Shown here: positions 40,630-50,466 of the stretch, in pieces
Numbering within the stretch: the first letter of the stretch is position 1
How the letters are laid out: each line of letters starts with the position of its first letter
Assembly: GCF_000526315.1 (NCBI RefSeq)
Contig: NZ_JAFV01000001.1
Location: 2,232,001 to 2,296,000 of the forward strand
Length of the DNA: 64,000 nucleotides
From: Methylopila sp. 73B
Lineage (GTDB): Bacteria; Pseudomonadota; Alphaproteobacteria; Rhizobiales; Methylopilaceae
Direction of reading: 5' to 3'
Notes under the pieces: model-generated
What the model saw: only the letters and a program-made list of their open reading frames with translations
Database searches by the model: none
Told to the model about the DNA's origin: nothing
Position numbers and translations under genes: made by a program

Positions 40630-40905
40630 CTATCCGTTTTTGGGACGATCGCTGCGGTCCGGAAGAGGATGGGTCTCGTAGGCGGCGGGCCGGCTGCAGA
40701 GTCTCTGTCGTCGCACGCGACGCTTCGCCGCGAACTCCGCCTCAATCCGGTCCAAGGCGCAAGTGGACCGACGCCTCGCCTCAGCCGGCTCCTTCGTGTG
40801 AAGGCTCTCCCACTTCTCCGTCTTGGGCGTCCCCTTGAATGTCCTCAGGTGCGGCAGGAGATCGGCGGGGACCGACACGCGAACGTAGCAGACGCCGCCG
40901 TGGCG
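40630..40905 (-). pseudogene. Tyrosine-recombinase (phage-type integrase) N-terminal remnant
   Basis: The minus strand from 40905 reads RHGGVCYVRVSVPADLLPHL, then KWESLHTKEPAEARRRSTCA and IEAEFAAKRR. This is the N-terminal arm and start of a core-binding domain seen in proteobacterial integrases (VPxDLxP, SLxTxDPxEA). The catalytic domain is missing and the frame ends at 40630. It marks an old integration near the end of the cobalt operon. Confidence 0.7.
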
Positions 40906-40917
40906 GACCCCTGCCGG

Positions 40918-41214
40918 TTACCTGCAGACCTCAATGGTGCGCGTCCGCCGGACGCCGCGGCTGTCGCGAAACCGCTGCCGCTCAAGCCGGCAGCTCTCGC
41001 GGGACGACTCCGCCATCGCGGCTCCGGCGGCAAGCCCGAGGATGCCGACGCCGACGATCGCCGCAGCCGTGCGGCCGCCGTCATGATGATGGCCGTAATA
41101 GCCATGGCGCCGGTGTCGCCAGTGATCCGCCTGCGCCGTCACGGGAGCAAACGTGAGGCCGATGAGCGTGGCGGAGAGCGCGGCGGCGGAGACGCGGAAG
41201 CTGAGCGACATCAT
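40918..41214 (-). CDS. Small exported His-rich protein
   Basis: A 98-residue protein with a clear signal peptide (SLSFRVSAAALSATLIGLTF, cleavage near AQA-DHW). The mature N-terminus DHWRHRRHGYYGHHHDGG has seven His in 18 residues, followed by a hydrophobic AAIVGVGILGLAAGAAM and a basic tail with two Cys. AGGGG precedes the ATG. Function unknown. His-rich exported proteins of this kind occur in Hyphomicrobiales; metal binding is possible given btuB and cobalt genes nearby. Confidence 0.7.
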   Translation of the reverse strand: MMSLSFRVSAAALSATLIGLTFAPVTAQADHWRHRRHGYYGHHHDGGRTAAAIVGVGILGLAAGAAMAESSRESCRLERQRFRDSRGVRRTRTIEVCR

Positions 41215-41399
41215 AGGGTACCCCTGGGTAATGAGCCAGGCTTCTTAATAACCGAAGGATGAGCTGGATCAAGGTTAGCCGGCGCAAGGTCCTTAAGTGA
41301 TGGTTGATGAGGGAGCGTCGATCCTTGACGGAACGGCGCTTTGAAGAGCGCCGATCTTAGCCGCGAGCCATGCATGGCGCCCCGCCCTTTCGGCCGAGT

Positions 41400-41727
41400 G
41401 ACCGTCCGCGGCGGCCCCTTGGCGGCGACGAGCCGAGGGTCGCCGATGCGCTCCAGCAGGTCTTGGAACGCCGGGTGGGCGCTGATGGCGGAGCGGCCGC
41501 GGACCGCCCATGCCGTCGACGGCAAGCAGGTCGACCCGGCCTGAACGATCGTCTGCAGCGGGAGCTGGCCGCAGTTGTCGAGCTGCAGTTCCGCCGCGAC
41601 GTTCACGAGGCCGGCCCGCCTTCAGCACAGAGATGGCCGCGCGGGTGGTGGAGCGGTCCGCCTGCACGGGGCCCGGCCGCAGCGCAACCCCCGCCAACGC
41701 CGCCGCGGCCCAGAGGGCCGGCGCCAA
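41400..41727 (-). pseudogene. Remnant of a BtuF-like cobalamin-binding protein
   Basis: A signal peptide (MAPALWAAAALAGVALRPGP) and about 18 further residues (SVLKAGR) are followed, after a frame change, by VNVAAELQLDNCGQLPLQTI and HPAFQDLLERIGDPR. The latter resembles the NVAAELGLxGWGxxPLE and C-terminal region of BtuF-type substrate-binding proteins. The central ligand-binding part is missing. It begins 14 bp after the btuB stop in the same direction, the usual btuB-btuF order. Confidence 0.7.
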
Positions 41728-41741
41728 CGTCCGCCCGCCCG

Positions 41742-43745
41742 TCAGAACGACACCTTCACGCCGCCATAGGCCGCCCGGCCGGGCGTGTTGTAGGTGAAGA
41801 CCTCCTCGTACTGCTTGTCGAAGAGGTTCTCGATCCGTCCGTAGACCTCGGCGTTCTCGGTCACCTTGTAGGAGGCGGCCATGTTGACGAGCGTGTAGGC
41901 CTTCAGCGAGACGGGCGCCCGCTCGAATGTCTCGGCGTCAAACCGGTTGTCCTTCTGCCGGCCGTTGTAGACGACGCCAAGATTGGCGTTCGCGCGGCCG
42001 TCGAGGAACACGTAGTTGACGTTCACGCTGCCGATGTGGCGCGGCCTGCGGACCAGCGTGTCGCCGTTGGGATCCTCGCCGTCTGTGAACGTGTAAGCGG
42101 CGCGGACGCTGACATCCGCGAAAGGCCTCACCGTCAGGCCGAGTTCGACGCCGTCGATTTTGGATTTGCCCGCGAGGTTGACCGGCTGACCCGCGCCTTT
42201 CGCCGGGACGAACTCACTGGAGATCAAGTCCTTCACGCGTTGCTGGAAATAGGTCGCGTCGAGGACCACGCGGTCGTTCCAGAACGGCTGGTCGAAGCCG
42301 ACGTCCCAGCCCTGCGCCCTCTCCGGCGTGAGGTTCTCGTTCGAGACGAAGTTGTCGGCGAAGCCGAACAGCTCGAAGGTCGTCGGGTTCTTCAGGCCCG
42401 TGCCGTAGGAGGCCCGGATCTTGGTCTTCGAGCGCTGGAAGGTGTAGGCGCTCGCCAGACGAGAGGTCGTGTCGTCCTCGAACCGGTCGTTGAAGTCGTG
42501 TCGGATGCTGCCAGTCACGAACAGGCTGTCGAACAGGCCGAGCTGGTACTGTCCGACGAGACCCGCGTTGTCGATGTGCTGCTTGACGGTGGGCGCGCGC
42601 TGAGACGGAAACTGCGTGAAACTGTCTACGGCGTCGCGCGTGTGATCGGCGCCGAAGGTCACCACGTGGCTCGCCGGCAGCCCTGCTTCGGTCGCGAAGC
42701 GGTAGTTCGTCTGGTAGTCGAACCGCGTCATCTCGCCGACGGTCGCGAAGGTCTTCGCACCGTCGCCGTCGAAGCTGCGGCGGTCGGAGTTGGTGTAGCT
42801 CAGCCCCGCGACATGGCCCCAGGCGCCGTCGAGCAGCGTCGCCGTCATCTGCGCGCGGCCGTAGAACTGCTTGCCCTTTTCGGTGTCGCGAGTGTCGACG
42901 GAGGCCGCAAAGGGCGATCCGTCGGAGGCGGCTCCGAAGCCGTCGCGATCGGCCTTGAAGTCGGTGTAGCGGGCGACGCCGGTGAACTCGAGGAGCTCAT
43001 TTGGCCGAACCGAGACCTTGGCGAGGCCTGTTCCGCTTTGGTAGCCGTCGCGGTCGAGCGAGGAGGTCGGCGCGAAGGCGTCGAAGCGTTTGGCGGTCGA
43101 GATCCCGCTCGTGCGATAGCCCTGGCCGGCGATGAGATAGTCATAGGCTTGCGTTCCGCCGGACACGGAGGCCGTGCCGGTGAGGGCGCCGAACGAACCG
43201 CCCTCGATGTTCGCCCGGAAGCGCGTCGGTCCCGGCTCGCCCTTGCGGGTCGTGATGTTGATCACGCCGCCGACCGCGTCGGAGCCGTAGAGCGCGCTCT
43301 GTGGACCCCGCAGCACGTCGACGCGCTCGACTTCGAGATTGAGCAGGTTGGCGAAGTCGAACTCCGCGCTCGTGCCCGGATCGTTCATCCGGATCCCGTC
43401 GACGATGACGAGCGTCTGGTTGCCCTCCGATCCGCGGATGCGGACCTGGGTCAGGGCGCCGAGCGGACCGGTGCGGTTGACGGCGACGCCGGGGAGTTCG
43501 CGCAGGACGTCGGAGACGACGCGGATCTGGCGGCGCTTCAGTTCCTCGCCGGAGATCGAGGAGACCGCGCTGCCGATCGCGGCGGCCGGGCCCTCGACCC
43601 GGTTCGCGGTGACCGAGATCTCTTCGAGCGCGGTGGAGTCGTCGGCGGGCGCCTGCTGGGCGGCCGCTGAGGCGGCGAGGACGGAGGAAACGGCGAGGAC
43701 GGCGGCCGCGTGGGCGCGCCGTGGGCGGGACAACAGGTTGGACAT
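41742..43745 (-). CDS. btuB: TonB-dependent vitamin B12 receptor BtuB
   Basis: A 667-residue outer-membrane receptor. A signal peptide (AAAVLAVSSVLAASAAAQ) and TonB box-like EEISVTANR precede the plug domain (VVSDVLRELPGVAVNRTGPL, VRIRGSEGNQTLVIVDGIRM, LYGSDAVGGVINITTRKG) and a 22-strand-type barrel ending GRAAYGGVKVSF. A GTG nine codons upstream is possible. The cobalamin riboswitch about 120 bp upstream makes B12 uptake the likely function. Its downstream btuF is dead. Confidence 0.93.
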   Translation of the reverse strand: MSNLLSRPRRAHAAAVLAVSSVLAASAAAQQAPADDSTALEEISVTANRVEGPAAAIGSAVSSISGEELKRRQIRVVSDVLRELPGVAVNRTGPLGALTQVRIRGSEGNQTLVIVDGIRMNDPGTSAEFDFANLLNLEVERVDVLRGPQSALYGSDAVGGVINITTRKGEPGPTRFRANIEGGSFGALTGTASVSGGTQAYDYLIAGQGYRTSGISTAKRFDAFAPTSSLDRDGYQSGTGLAKVSVRPNELLEFTGVARYTDFKADRDGFGAASDGSPFAASVDTRDTEKGKQFYGRAQMTATLLDGAWGHVAGLSYTNSDRRSFDGDGAKTFATVGEMTRFDYQTNYRFATEAGLPASHVVTFGADHTRDAVDSFTQFPSQRAPTVKQHIDNAGLVGQYQLGLFDSLFVTGSIRHDFNDRFEDDTTSRLASAYTFQRSKTKIRASYGTGLKNPTTFELFGFADNFVSNENLTPERAQGWDVGFDQPFWNDRVVLDATYFQQRVKDLISSEFVPAKGAGQPVNLAGKSKIDGVELGLTVRPFADVSVRAAYTFTDGEDPNGDTLVRRPRHIGSVNVNYVFLDGRANANLGVVYNGRQKDNRFDAETFERAPVSLKAYTLVNMAASYKVTENAEVYGRIENLFDKQYEEVFTYNTPGRAAYGGVKVSF

Positions 43746-43861
43746 GGAGACCCCGAGCGGGACGAGTGGCACGTCACCGCGAACTCGAGGTCTTGCCGCA
43801 AACGCACGTCACGTGCGCCGACGGTTCGCCCACCATCGGTGCACCCCGCCCGACGCGTTCG

Positions 43862-44034
43862 CGTGTGACCACACGACTGACGGCAGGTCTCCTGGCTCAC
43901 GGGTCGCCGCGCTGGTCGTCGCCTTCCCGGGACCGAAGGCCCAGTGGCTGAGTGACGAAGCGCTCGCCGTTTACAGTAGCGGGGGCTGCCGCGGCATGAG
44001 GTCGTTAGACCCGCACCGCGTTCCCTTTTGATCC
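43862..44034 (-). promoter_or_regulatory. Cobalamin riboswitch upstream of btuB
   Basis: On the minus strand the B12 box AGCCAGGAGACCTGCC (43881-43896) matches the consensus exactly, and the conserved GCCACTGGG is present at 43940-43948. The GGTGCGGGTC start lies near 44018 and a GGGAAGGC element near 43920-43930. The element lies between the promoter and btuB, where cobalamin binding usually represses expression. Confidence 0.93.
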
Positions 44035-44144
44035 CCGAGGGGAACCGTCGCGGCGGACGCTATGGCGGACATGTCGCGGCTGTCAATTGGCGCTGCGGCC
44101 GACTCGGGACCTCAGCTCCCGCCCATCAACAGGAGCGACGCCGG

Positions 44145-45800
44145 TCAGGACCGCCCCGGCGCCAGCCGGCTCGCGCGAAGCTGGCCGTCGCTCTCGAGCA
44201 GGCCGTGGACGGTCGCTGCGATGTGCGCCTCGATGCGCTTCAGGTCGCGCGTGATGTCGAGCTGCAGCGCGCTGGTCTCGATCTGGTCGGCGCGGCCCGA
44301 CCGCATCTCGGCGAAATGGCGTTCGGTGGCCTCGCGCTCCAGTTCGCGGAACTGCTCCTTCTCTGCGACCAGCCGCCGGGCGGCCTGGTGGTCGCCCGAC
44401 ATGAACACCGCGACCGCGAGGCGCAGGTGCTCGCACAGCCGCGCGTGCATGGCGTCGATGCGCTGGATCGCGGCCGGCGGCAGCAGGCGTTTGTCGCGGA
44501 TGCGCTGCGCCGCCATCTCCATCAGGTTCTTGTCGACGATGTCGCCGATGTGCTCGAGGTTGATCGCGAGAGCGAGCGTGGCGAAGACCCTTTGGGTCTC
44601 CTTGTCGCTCAGCCGGTCGTGGTCGATCGCCCCGATGTAGAGCTGGATCTTGTCGTAGAGCGTGTCGAGCACGTCGTCGGTGCGGCTGACGTTGAGCACG
44701 CGGCCGATGTCGTCATGGGCGAAGGCGCCCTGCGAGCCCTTCAGCATGCCCTCCACCACGTCCGCCATATGCAGCACCTCGCGCGCGGCGTTGGCGAGCG
44801 CGACCGAGGGCGTCGAAAGCGCGGCCTCGTCGAGGTACAGCGGCGTGGCGGGATCGCCTTCCGTCGGCCGGTCGGGCAGCGCGCGCTTGAGAAGCGCCGC
44901 GAGCTGCGGCAGCAGGCCGATGAACAGCGCGGCGGTGGCGAGGTTGAAGGCGAGATGGCCAAGCGCCGCGAGCCGCGCCGGATCGGCGTCGACGACGGAC
45001 AGCGCTTGTGCGATCGGGCCCAGGAACGGCAGCGCCAGCGCGCAGCCGACGAGGCGGTTGGCGAGATTGCCGAGCGGCGCCCGAAGCTTCGCGGGCGCGC
45101 CGCCCATGGCGTCGATCAGCGGGTTGAGCGCGCTGCCGAGGTTGCAGCCGAGCACCATGGCGAGCGCCGCCTCGGTCGAGATCACGCCCGCGCCCGCGAG
45201 CGACATCACGAACAGCATGGCCGCGACCGAAGAGTGCGCGGCCCAGCTCAAGGCGGCGGCCAGCAGCACCGTGATCAGCGGCTCCTCGGTCAGCGCGCCG
45301 AGCAGCATCCGGAGCGTGGCCGAAGCCTCGATCGGCCGCATGGTCTCCACCAGCAGATGCAGCGCGAGCAGCATCAGGCCGAGGCCGATCGCGGTCTGCG
45401 CCAGGTCGCGGACGAGGCTGGACCGCCCCCGGCGGTAGACTGCGACGCCGAGGAACAGCAGCAGCGGGAAGACATAGGACACGTCGAAGGACGCGACCTG
45501 CACGATCAGCGTGGTGCCGACGTTCGCGCCCAGCATCATGGCGAGGGCCGGGGCGAGCTCCACGGCCCCTGCCCCGCTGAAGGAGGCGATCATCAGGGCG
45601 GTCGCGGTCGACGACTGCAGCAGGGCCGTGACGCCGACGCCGGCCAGGAAGGCGCGGCCGCGGTTGCGCAGGGCCTCGCCCAGCATGTGGCGCAGGTCGC
45701 TGCCGAAGGCGCGCTGCACGCCGCTGCTGACCACGTGCACGCCCCAGAGCAGAAGCGCGACCTCGCCCAGCAGTTCGATCAGGACGTGGGTGGCGCTCAT
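44145..45800 (-). CDS. Na/Pi-cotransporter family protein with PhoU-like domain
   Basis: A 551-residue membrane protein. The repeat of PNaS motifs is visible: VTALLQSSTATALMIASFSG and GCNLGSALNPLID with AHSSVAAMLFVMSLAGAG (QSSSA-like). About eight helices are followed by a C-terminal PhoU-like helical domain of about 200 residues (EHIGDIVDKNLMEMAAQRIR). The frame is open 71 codons upstream but homology starts at 45800. It likely moves phosphate with sodium and fits the neighbouring phosphonate cluster, which releases phosphate. Confidence 0.9.
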   Translation of the reverse strand: MSATHVLIELLGEVALLLWGVHVVSSGVQRAFGSDLRHMLGEALRNRGRAFLAGVGVTALLQSSTATALMIASFSGAGAVELAPALAMMLGANVGTTLIVQVASFDVSYVFPLLLFLGVAVYRRGRSSLVRDLAQTAIGLGLMLLALHLLVETMRPIEASATLRMLLGALTEEPLITVLLAAALSWAAHSSVAAMLFVMSLAGAGVISTEAALAMVLGCNLGSALNPLIDAMGGAPAKLRAPLGNLANRLVGCALALPFLGPIAQALSVVDADPARLAALGHLAFNLATAALFIGLLPQLAALLKRALPDRPTEGDPATPLYLDEAALSTPSVALANAAREVLHMADVVEGMLKGSQGAFAHDDIGRVLNVSRTDDVLDTLYDKIQLYIGAIDHDRLSDKETQRVFATLALAINLEHIGDIVDKNLMEMAAQRIRDKRLLPPAAIQRIDAMHARLCEHLRLAVAVFMSGDHQAARRLVAEKEQFRELEREATERHFAEMRSGRADQIETSALQLDITRDLKRIEAHIAATVHGLLESDGQLRASRLAPGRS

Positions 45801-45821
45801 GCTGTCGCGACGCTGCGCGCG

Positions 45822-46026
45822 TGTCCCGGCCTTGAGCCGGAACCCAGACGCGCTGCGCTCCACGGTTCTCGGCCCGACGTCTCCGCCCCCTCCCCCTTGC
45901 GGGGAGGGTAAGGGTGGGGGTGGTCCAGAACCGAACGCCGTGGGTCGGCACAGAGCGGCATGGGGGTCGGCGACGTGTCCGGAACCACCCCCACCCCCGG
46001 CCCCTCCCCGCAAGGGTGAGGGGGGA
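45822..46026. repeat. Inverted pair of REP-like elements
   Basis: The 234-bp gap holds CCCCTCCCCCTTGCGGGGAG (from 45887) facing CCCCTCCCCGCAAGGGTGAG (46001-46020), with GGGTGGGGGTGG/CCACCCCCACCC inner arms. A TGTCCCGGCCTTGAGCCGG piece lies at about 45823. Similar pairs occur at 50.3, 53.1, 54.5 and 57.7 kb. Confidence 0.7.
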
Positions 46027-46035
46027 AGGCCCGGC

Positions 46036-47406
46036 TCAATCTCCCCTCTCGGCGAGCGCGCCGTCGATCGCCGTCTCCAGCCGGTCGAGCGCGAGCGCCA
46101 TCTCGTCGCGCGTCAGGGTCAGCGGCGGCGTCAGGGTGATGACGTTGCCCATCGTGGTCTTGAACGACAGGCCGAGGTCCAGCGCGCGGTACATGATGTC
46201 CTCCGCAAGCGCCCCGTCAGGGTCGGACCCGCCAGTCTTCACCATCTCGACGCCCAGCAAAAGCCCCCTGCCCCGCACGTCGCCCATGACCTCGCGGCGG
46301 CTGCTCATGTCTTTCAGGCGCTCCAGCGCGTAGGCGCCGACGGCGGCGGCGTTCTCGACCAGCCCTTCGTCCTCGATAATCTCGATCGTCGTCAGCGCGG
46401 CGCGCGTTGTGACCGGGTTCTTCTCGTGGGTGTAATGGCCGAAAGCCCAATCCTGCGCGACATCGAGCTCCGATCGGGCGATCAGCGCCGCGATTGGCAG
46501 GATGCCGCCCCCGAGCGCCTTGCCGGTCACCAGGATGTCGGGCGCGACGCCGTCGTGCTCGCAGGAGAACATGCGGCCGGTCTTGCCGAGCCCGGTCGGG
46601 ATCTCGTCGAAGATCAGCAGCACGCCGTGGCGGTCGCAGATCGCGCGCACCTCGCCCCAGAAGCCGGGCGGCGCCACGTAGGGCACCGCGCGCGTCGGCT
46701 CGGCGACGAGCGCCGCCACGTCGCTGTCGCGCGACAGCACGTAGTCGATCATCCGGGCGCAGGCCGCCCCGCTCGCCTCCGGCGTCGTGGTCCCATAGGG
46801 GCAGCGATAGCCGCCGAAGGGCGCGACCTGCAGCGCGCCCGCGACCAGCGGCGCCGCGGGACCTGAGCGGAACAGCATCTCGCCGGACATGGCGCCGGCC
46901 CCGACGCCCGCGCCGTGGAAGGCGTCCCAGAACGACAGCGTCTTGAACCGGCCGGTCGCGATCCGCGCCATCTTCACCGCCAGCTCGATCGCGTCGGAGC
47001 CGCCGGTCGTGAACAGCACCTTCGAGAGCGTTCCGGGCGTGATGGACGCGAGCTTCTCCGCGAGCAGCGCCGCGGGCTCGCAGGCGTAGCGGCGCGGAGC
47101 GAAGGGCAGCGCGTCCATCTGATCGGCGATCGCCTTCTTCAGGCGCGGATGGCCGTAGCCGATGTGATGGACGTTGTTGCCGTGGAAATCCATGTAGCGC
47201 CGGCCCGCGACGTCCTCGATCCAGATCCCCTCCGCCTTGGCGATGGCGTTGAGGCAGGGCGTCGAGACCGACTGCCGGAGGAAGGCGCGTTCATCGCGGG
47301 CGAGCAGCGCCCGGGTCGGCCCGTCGAGCGCCCCCGCCTGCCAGGCGGCTCGCCGGTCGGTCAGGTTGGTGTCGCTTTCGGACTGCGCGACGAGACGGGG
47401 TTTCAT
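46036..47406 (-). CDS. pbfA: PLP-dependent lyase of the PbfA type ((R)-1-hydroxy-2-aminoethylphosphonate ammonia-lyase)
   Basis: A 456-residue class-III aminotransferase-fold protein. It shows GIWIEDVAGRRYMDFHGNNV, LFTTGGSDAIELAVKMARIA, LLIFDEIPTGLGKTGRMFSC and the PLP lysine in VTGKALGGGILPIAAL. It is clustered with phnW, phnA, phnY and a phosphonate ABC transporter. PbfA family enzymes turn hydroxylated 2-aminoethylphosphonate into phosphonoacetaldehyde, feeding PhnY. AAGGAAG before 47406 decides the start. An ordinary omega-transaminase is the alternative. Confidence 0.75.
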   Translation of the reverse strand: MKPRLVAQSESDTNLTDRRAAWQAGALDGPTRALLARDERAFLRQSVSTPCLNAIAKAEGIWIEDVAGRRYMDFHGNNVHHIGYGHPRLKKAIADQMDALPFAPRRYACEPAALLAEKLASITPGTLSKVLFTTGGSDAIELAVKMARIATGRFKTLSFWDAFHGAGVGAGAMSGEMLFRSGPAAPLVAGALQVAPFGGYRCPYGTTTPEASGAACARMIDYVLSRDSDVAALVAEPTRAVPYVAPPGFWGEVRAICDRHGVLLIFDEIPTGLGKTGRMFSCEHDGVAPDILVTGKALGGGILPIAALIARSELDVAQDWAFGHYTHEKNPVTTRAALTTIEIIEDEGLVENAAAVGAYALERLKDMSSRREVMGDVRGRGLLLGVEMVKTGGSDPDGALAEDIMYRALDLGLSFKTTMGNVITLTPPLTLTRDEMALALDRLETAIDGALAERGD

Positions 47407-47423
47407 GCTCACTTCCTTGGCGT

Positions 47424-49139
47424 TTAGCGGACGCGCCAGCGCTGCAGCCGGCCGAAGACCAAAGCGTTGAGCGCCACATGCAGCAGCTTCACGCCGATCG
47501 CGGTCGCCATGATCACCGTGCCCATGGCGGCCGCGGAGGCGACCGCGCCGGCCTCATCCATGTGCACGATCGCGATCGACGCGAGCTTTGTGCTGGAGCC
47601 GTAGAGAAAGATCACGGCCGAGACCGTCGTCATGGCGTTGACGAAGAGATAGACGGCGATGTCGAGGATCGCCGGCATGCAGATCGGCGCGGTGACGCGG
47701 GAGAAGGTCCGCCAGAACGGGACCTTGAGCGAGGCCGAGACCGCCTCGAACTCGCGGTCGATCTGCTTCAGGCTCGTCAGCGCCGTGATGTGCGCGACGG
47801 TGTAGTAGTGCGCGACTGTGTTGATCACCATCACCACCAGCGTGCCGTAGAGCACGTTGAGCGGGTTCCAGCTGGCGTTGAAGAAGAACACGTAGCCGAG
47901 GCCCAGCACGAGGCCGGGCACCGCCATCGGCAGCATGGCGAGGAAGTGCGCGAAGCCCCGGAGGCGCGGGAACACGGTTAGCTTCTCGATGAGATAGGCC
48001 CCGACGAACACGAAGGCCGTGCCGATCACCGCCGTGAGGCCCGCGAGCTTCAGGGAGTTGAAATAGCCCTCCCAGCCGGTCGGCTCGACGTTGGCGAAGT
48101 CGTAGTTGGCGAGCGTCAGCGACAGGTTGTACGGCCAGTAGCGCACGAAGGAGCCCCAGACCGCGACGCCGTAGGTGGCGACGATGGCGGTCCCGACCAG
48201 CGCCGCAAAGGCGAACAGCGACCAGTCGCGCTGCCGGTCGCGCTTGGGGAAGTATGGCGTCGCGCGCGCCGAGAGCAGCGCGGTCTGCCGCTTCTGGGCG
48301 CGGCGGTCCACGAAGAAGGCGGCCACCGCCGGGATCAGCAGCACGAGGCCGACCACTGCGCCCATGGGGAAGTTCTGCTGGCCGACGACCTGGCGGTAGG
48401 CGTCGGTCGCAAGCACGTCGAACTGGCCGCCGATCACCTTCGGCACGCCGAAGTCGGTGATGACGAGGGTGAACACCACGAAGGCCGCGCTGACGAGGCC
48501 GTAGCGGGCGCCCGGCAAGGTGATGGTCCAGAAGATGCGCCGCCGCGTCGTGCCGAGAGCGTCCGCGGCCTCGCGAAGACGCCCGTCGGACAGCGACAGC
48601 GCGGTGGTGAGGATCAGCAGCGCGTGGGGGAAGCTGTAGAGCGCCTCCGCCGCCACGATGCCGATCGGCCCGTAGAGCGAGGCGCCCATCATCCAGAACT
48701 TGAGGATGCCCTGGTTGCCGAACACGTAGATCAGCGCGAGCGCCGCCATCAGCGACGGCGCGAAGATCGGCAGCAGGGCGGCGGCGGCGAACAGCCCCTT
48801 CAGCGGCATGCGGCTGCGGGTCAGCGCATAGGCGTAGACGAAGGCGAGCGGGATCACGATCGCGGTCGCGAGCCCCGCCACCATCACGCTGTTCACCAGC
48901 GAGGCGACCAGCGTCGGCGAACGGACGTAGGCCGCGAAGTTCGCGAGGCCGACGAACTGGCCGTCCACGTTCTGCACGCTCTTCGACAGCAGCGTCCACA
49001 GCGGCAGCGCGATGATGAGGATCAGGACGAGGCAGACGACGGCGATGAGCCCGCCCGCGACCTGGGCCTCGCCCAGGCCCGAGCGGCGCAACCTCATGGC
49101 CCGGGCCGTCGCAGGCGCGGACGTCGCGAGCTCGCTCAC
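47424..49139 (-). CDS. 2-aminoethylphosphonate ABC transporter, fused double permease
   Basis: A 571-residue membrane protein with two binding-protein-dependent permease halves, about twelve helices. The EAA loops are [20 protein letters not shown] and [20 protein letters not shown]. The GTG start at 49139 overlaps the ATPase TGA (GTGA). The iron-type fused permease layout matches the PhnU2 subgroup of predicted 2-aminoethylphosphonate transporters. It is in an operon with the ATPase, followed by pbfA. Substrate inferred from the surrounding phosphonate genes. Confidence 0.9.
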   Translation of the reverse strand: MSELATSAPATARAMRLRRSGLGEAQVAGGLIAVVCLVLILIIALPLWTLLSKSVQNVDGQFVGLANFAAYVRSPTLVASLVNSVMVAGLATAIVIPLAFVYAYALTRSRMPLKGLFAAAALLPIFAPSLMAALALIYVFGNQGILKFWMMGASLYGPIGIVAAEALYSFPHALLILTTALSLSDGRLREAADALGTTRRRIFWTITLPGARYGLVSAAFVVFTLVITDFGVPKVIGGQFDVLATDAYRQVVGQQNFPMGAVVGLVLLIPAVAAFFVDRRAQKRQTALLSARATPYFPKRDRQRDWSLFAFAALVGTAIVATYGVAVWGSFVRYWPYNLSLTLANYDFANVEPTGWEGYFNSLKLAGLTAVIGTAFVFVGAYLIEKLTVFPRLRGFAHFLAMLPMAVPGLVLGLGYVFFFNASWNPLNVLYGTLVVMVINTVAHYYTVAHITALTSLKQIDREFEAVSASLKVPFWRTFSRVTAPICMPAILDIAVYLFVNAMTTVSAVIFLYGSSTKLASIAIVHMDEAGAVASAAAMGTVIMATAIGVKLLHVALNALVFGRLQRWRVR

Positions 49140-50236
49140 GAGGCCGCCGCGGCGAACACGCGCAGCGCCTCCGGCGGGAAGGCGACGGAGCGGACGTCGC
49201 CGGTCGCGACGCCGAGGTCGCGCATGGCGTTGGCAGAGATGTCGGCGGCGATGACGGGCGCGCCGGGCTCGACCGGCGCGAGCTGGGCGCGGCAGAAGGC
49301 GCCGAGGAACGCGAGGTCGCCGACCCGGGCGTCGAACCGGTTCGGCGCGTCGGCCGCGACGCCGCGGGTCTGGACCGCTTCCGGCCTGAGCGCGAGCTTG
49401 ACCGACGTTCCGACCGCCGCGCCGGCGTCCTCCGCCACGATGAAGTCGAGCGCGCCGACCTTCACGCTGCGGGGGCCTGTGACGACCGCGTCGAGGAAGG
49501 TCATGTGGCCCACGAAGTCGGCCACGAAGGCCGTCTCGGGACGGCGGTAGATCTCCTCGGGCGTCCCCACCTGCTCGATCACGCCGTGATTCATCACCAC
49601 GATGCGGTCCGCCATGGCGAGCGCCTCCTCCTGGTCGTGGGTCACCATGATCGTGGTGACGCCCAGACGCTGCTGCAGCGCGCGCATCTCGTCGCGCAGC
49701 CGCACGCGCACCTTGGCGTCGAGCGCCGACAGCGGCTCGTCGAGCAGCAGCAGGCCCGGCGAGGTCGCGAGCGCCCGGGCGAGCGCCACGCGCTGCTGCT
49801 GGCCGCCGGAGAGCTGGCCGGGGAACTTCGCCCCCTGCTCGGGCAGGCCGACCAGCGCCAGCAGCTCCGCCACCCGTTCGTCGATCTCCCGCCGCGGGCG
49901 CGAGCGGTTGACGAGGCCGTAGCCGACGTTCTTCGCCACCGTGAGGTTGGGAAACAGCGCGTAGGACTGGAACACGATGCCGAAGTCGCGCTCGGACGGC
50001 GGCGCCTTCGAGACGTCGCGCCCCGCGATGTGGATCGTCCCTTCGTCCTGCGGATCGAGGCCGGCGATCGCGCGCAGCAGCGTGGTCTTCCCGCAGCCCG
50101 ACGGTCCGAGGAAGCAGACGAACTCGCCGCGGGCGACGTCGAGATCGACGTCCTTCAGCGCCTGGAACGCGCCGAAGCTCTTGCCCAGCCCCCGCACGCG
50201 GAGGAAGGAGCTGGCGATCGTATCGGCTACGGTCAT
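49136..50236 (-). CDS. 2-aminoethylphosphonate ABC transporter, ATP-binding protein
   Basis: A 366-residue ATPase of the MalK/PotA type. Walker A is [10 protein letters not shown]-loop [12 protein letters not shown], signature [15 protein letters not shown], Walker [14 protein letters not shown], switch His in [12 protein letters not shown]-terminal TOBE domain covers about residues 280-366 ([13 protein letters not shown]). The frame is open upstream but the domain begins at 50236. It overlaps the permease gene by 4 bp, so the two are coupled. It belongs to the PhnT-like group by context. Confidence 0.92.
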   Translation of the reverse strand: MTVADTIASSFLRVRGLGKSFGAFQALKDVDLDVARGEFVCFLGPSGCGKTTLLRAIAGLDPQDEGTIHIAGRDVSKAPPSERDFGIVFQSYALFPNLTVAKNVGYGLVNRSRPRREIDERVAELLALVGLPEQGAKFPGQLSGGQQQRVALARALATSPGLLLLDEPLSALDAKVRVRLRDEMRALQQRLGVTTIMVTHDQEEALAMADRIVVMNHGVIEQVGTPEEIYRRPETAFVADFVGHMTFLDAVVTGPRSVKVGALDFIVAEDAGAAVGTSVKLALRPEAVQTRGVAADAPNRFDARVGDLAFLGAFCRAQLAPVEPGAPVIAADISANAMRDLGVATGDVRSVAFPPEALRVFAAAAS

Positions 50237-50299
50237 GGCGGAGCCCTTGTTCACACTTTCGAAAAACCTGCAGCCGTTCACGGCGAGGCGCAGCCCTTG

Positions 50300-50424
50300 C
50301 CTCTCCCCTGTGGGGAGAGGTCGGTCGGCGGAGCCGAGCGGGTGAGGGGGCCTGAGGTCTTTCCCATTGAGACAAGGTCCCTCACCCGGCCCTGCGGGCC
50401 GACCTCTCCCCACTGGGGAGAGGT
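50300..50424. repeat. Inverted pair of REP-like elements
   Basis: CCTCTCCCCTGTGGGGAGAG (50300-50319) faces CCTCTCCCCACTGGGGAGAG (50403-50422). Outer parts GGGTGAGGGG and CCCTCACCCG are complementary. The pair sits between the ATPase gene and the binding-protein gene, inside the transporter operon. Confidence 0.75.
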
Positions 50425-50466
50425 GACGCTCGGCGCCGTCGCGTTCAGCGCGGCGTCACGAGCGCC

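Noticed and set aside
44028-46866. Long plus-strand frames over the Na/Pi symporter and PbfA genes
   Set aside because: The composition is low-complexity and charged, with no ribosome site or domain. The minus-strand genes have unmistakable family motifs.
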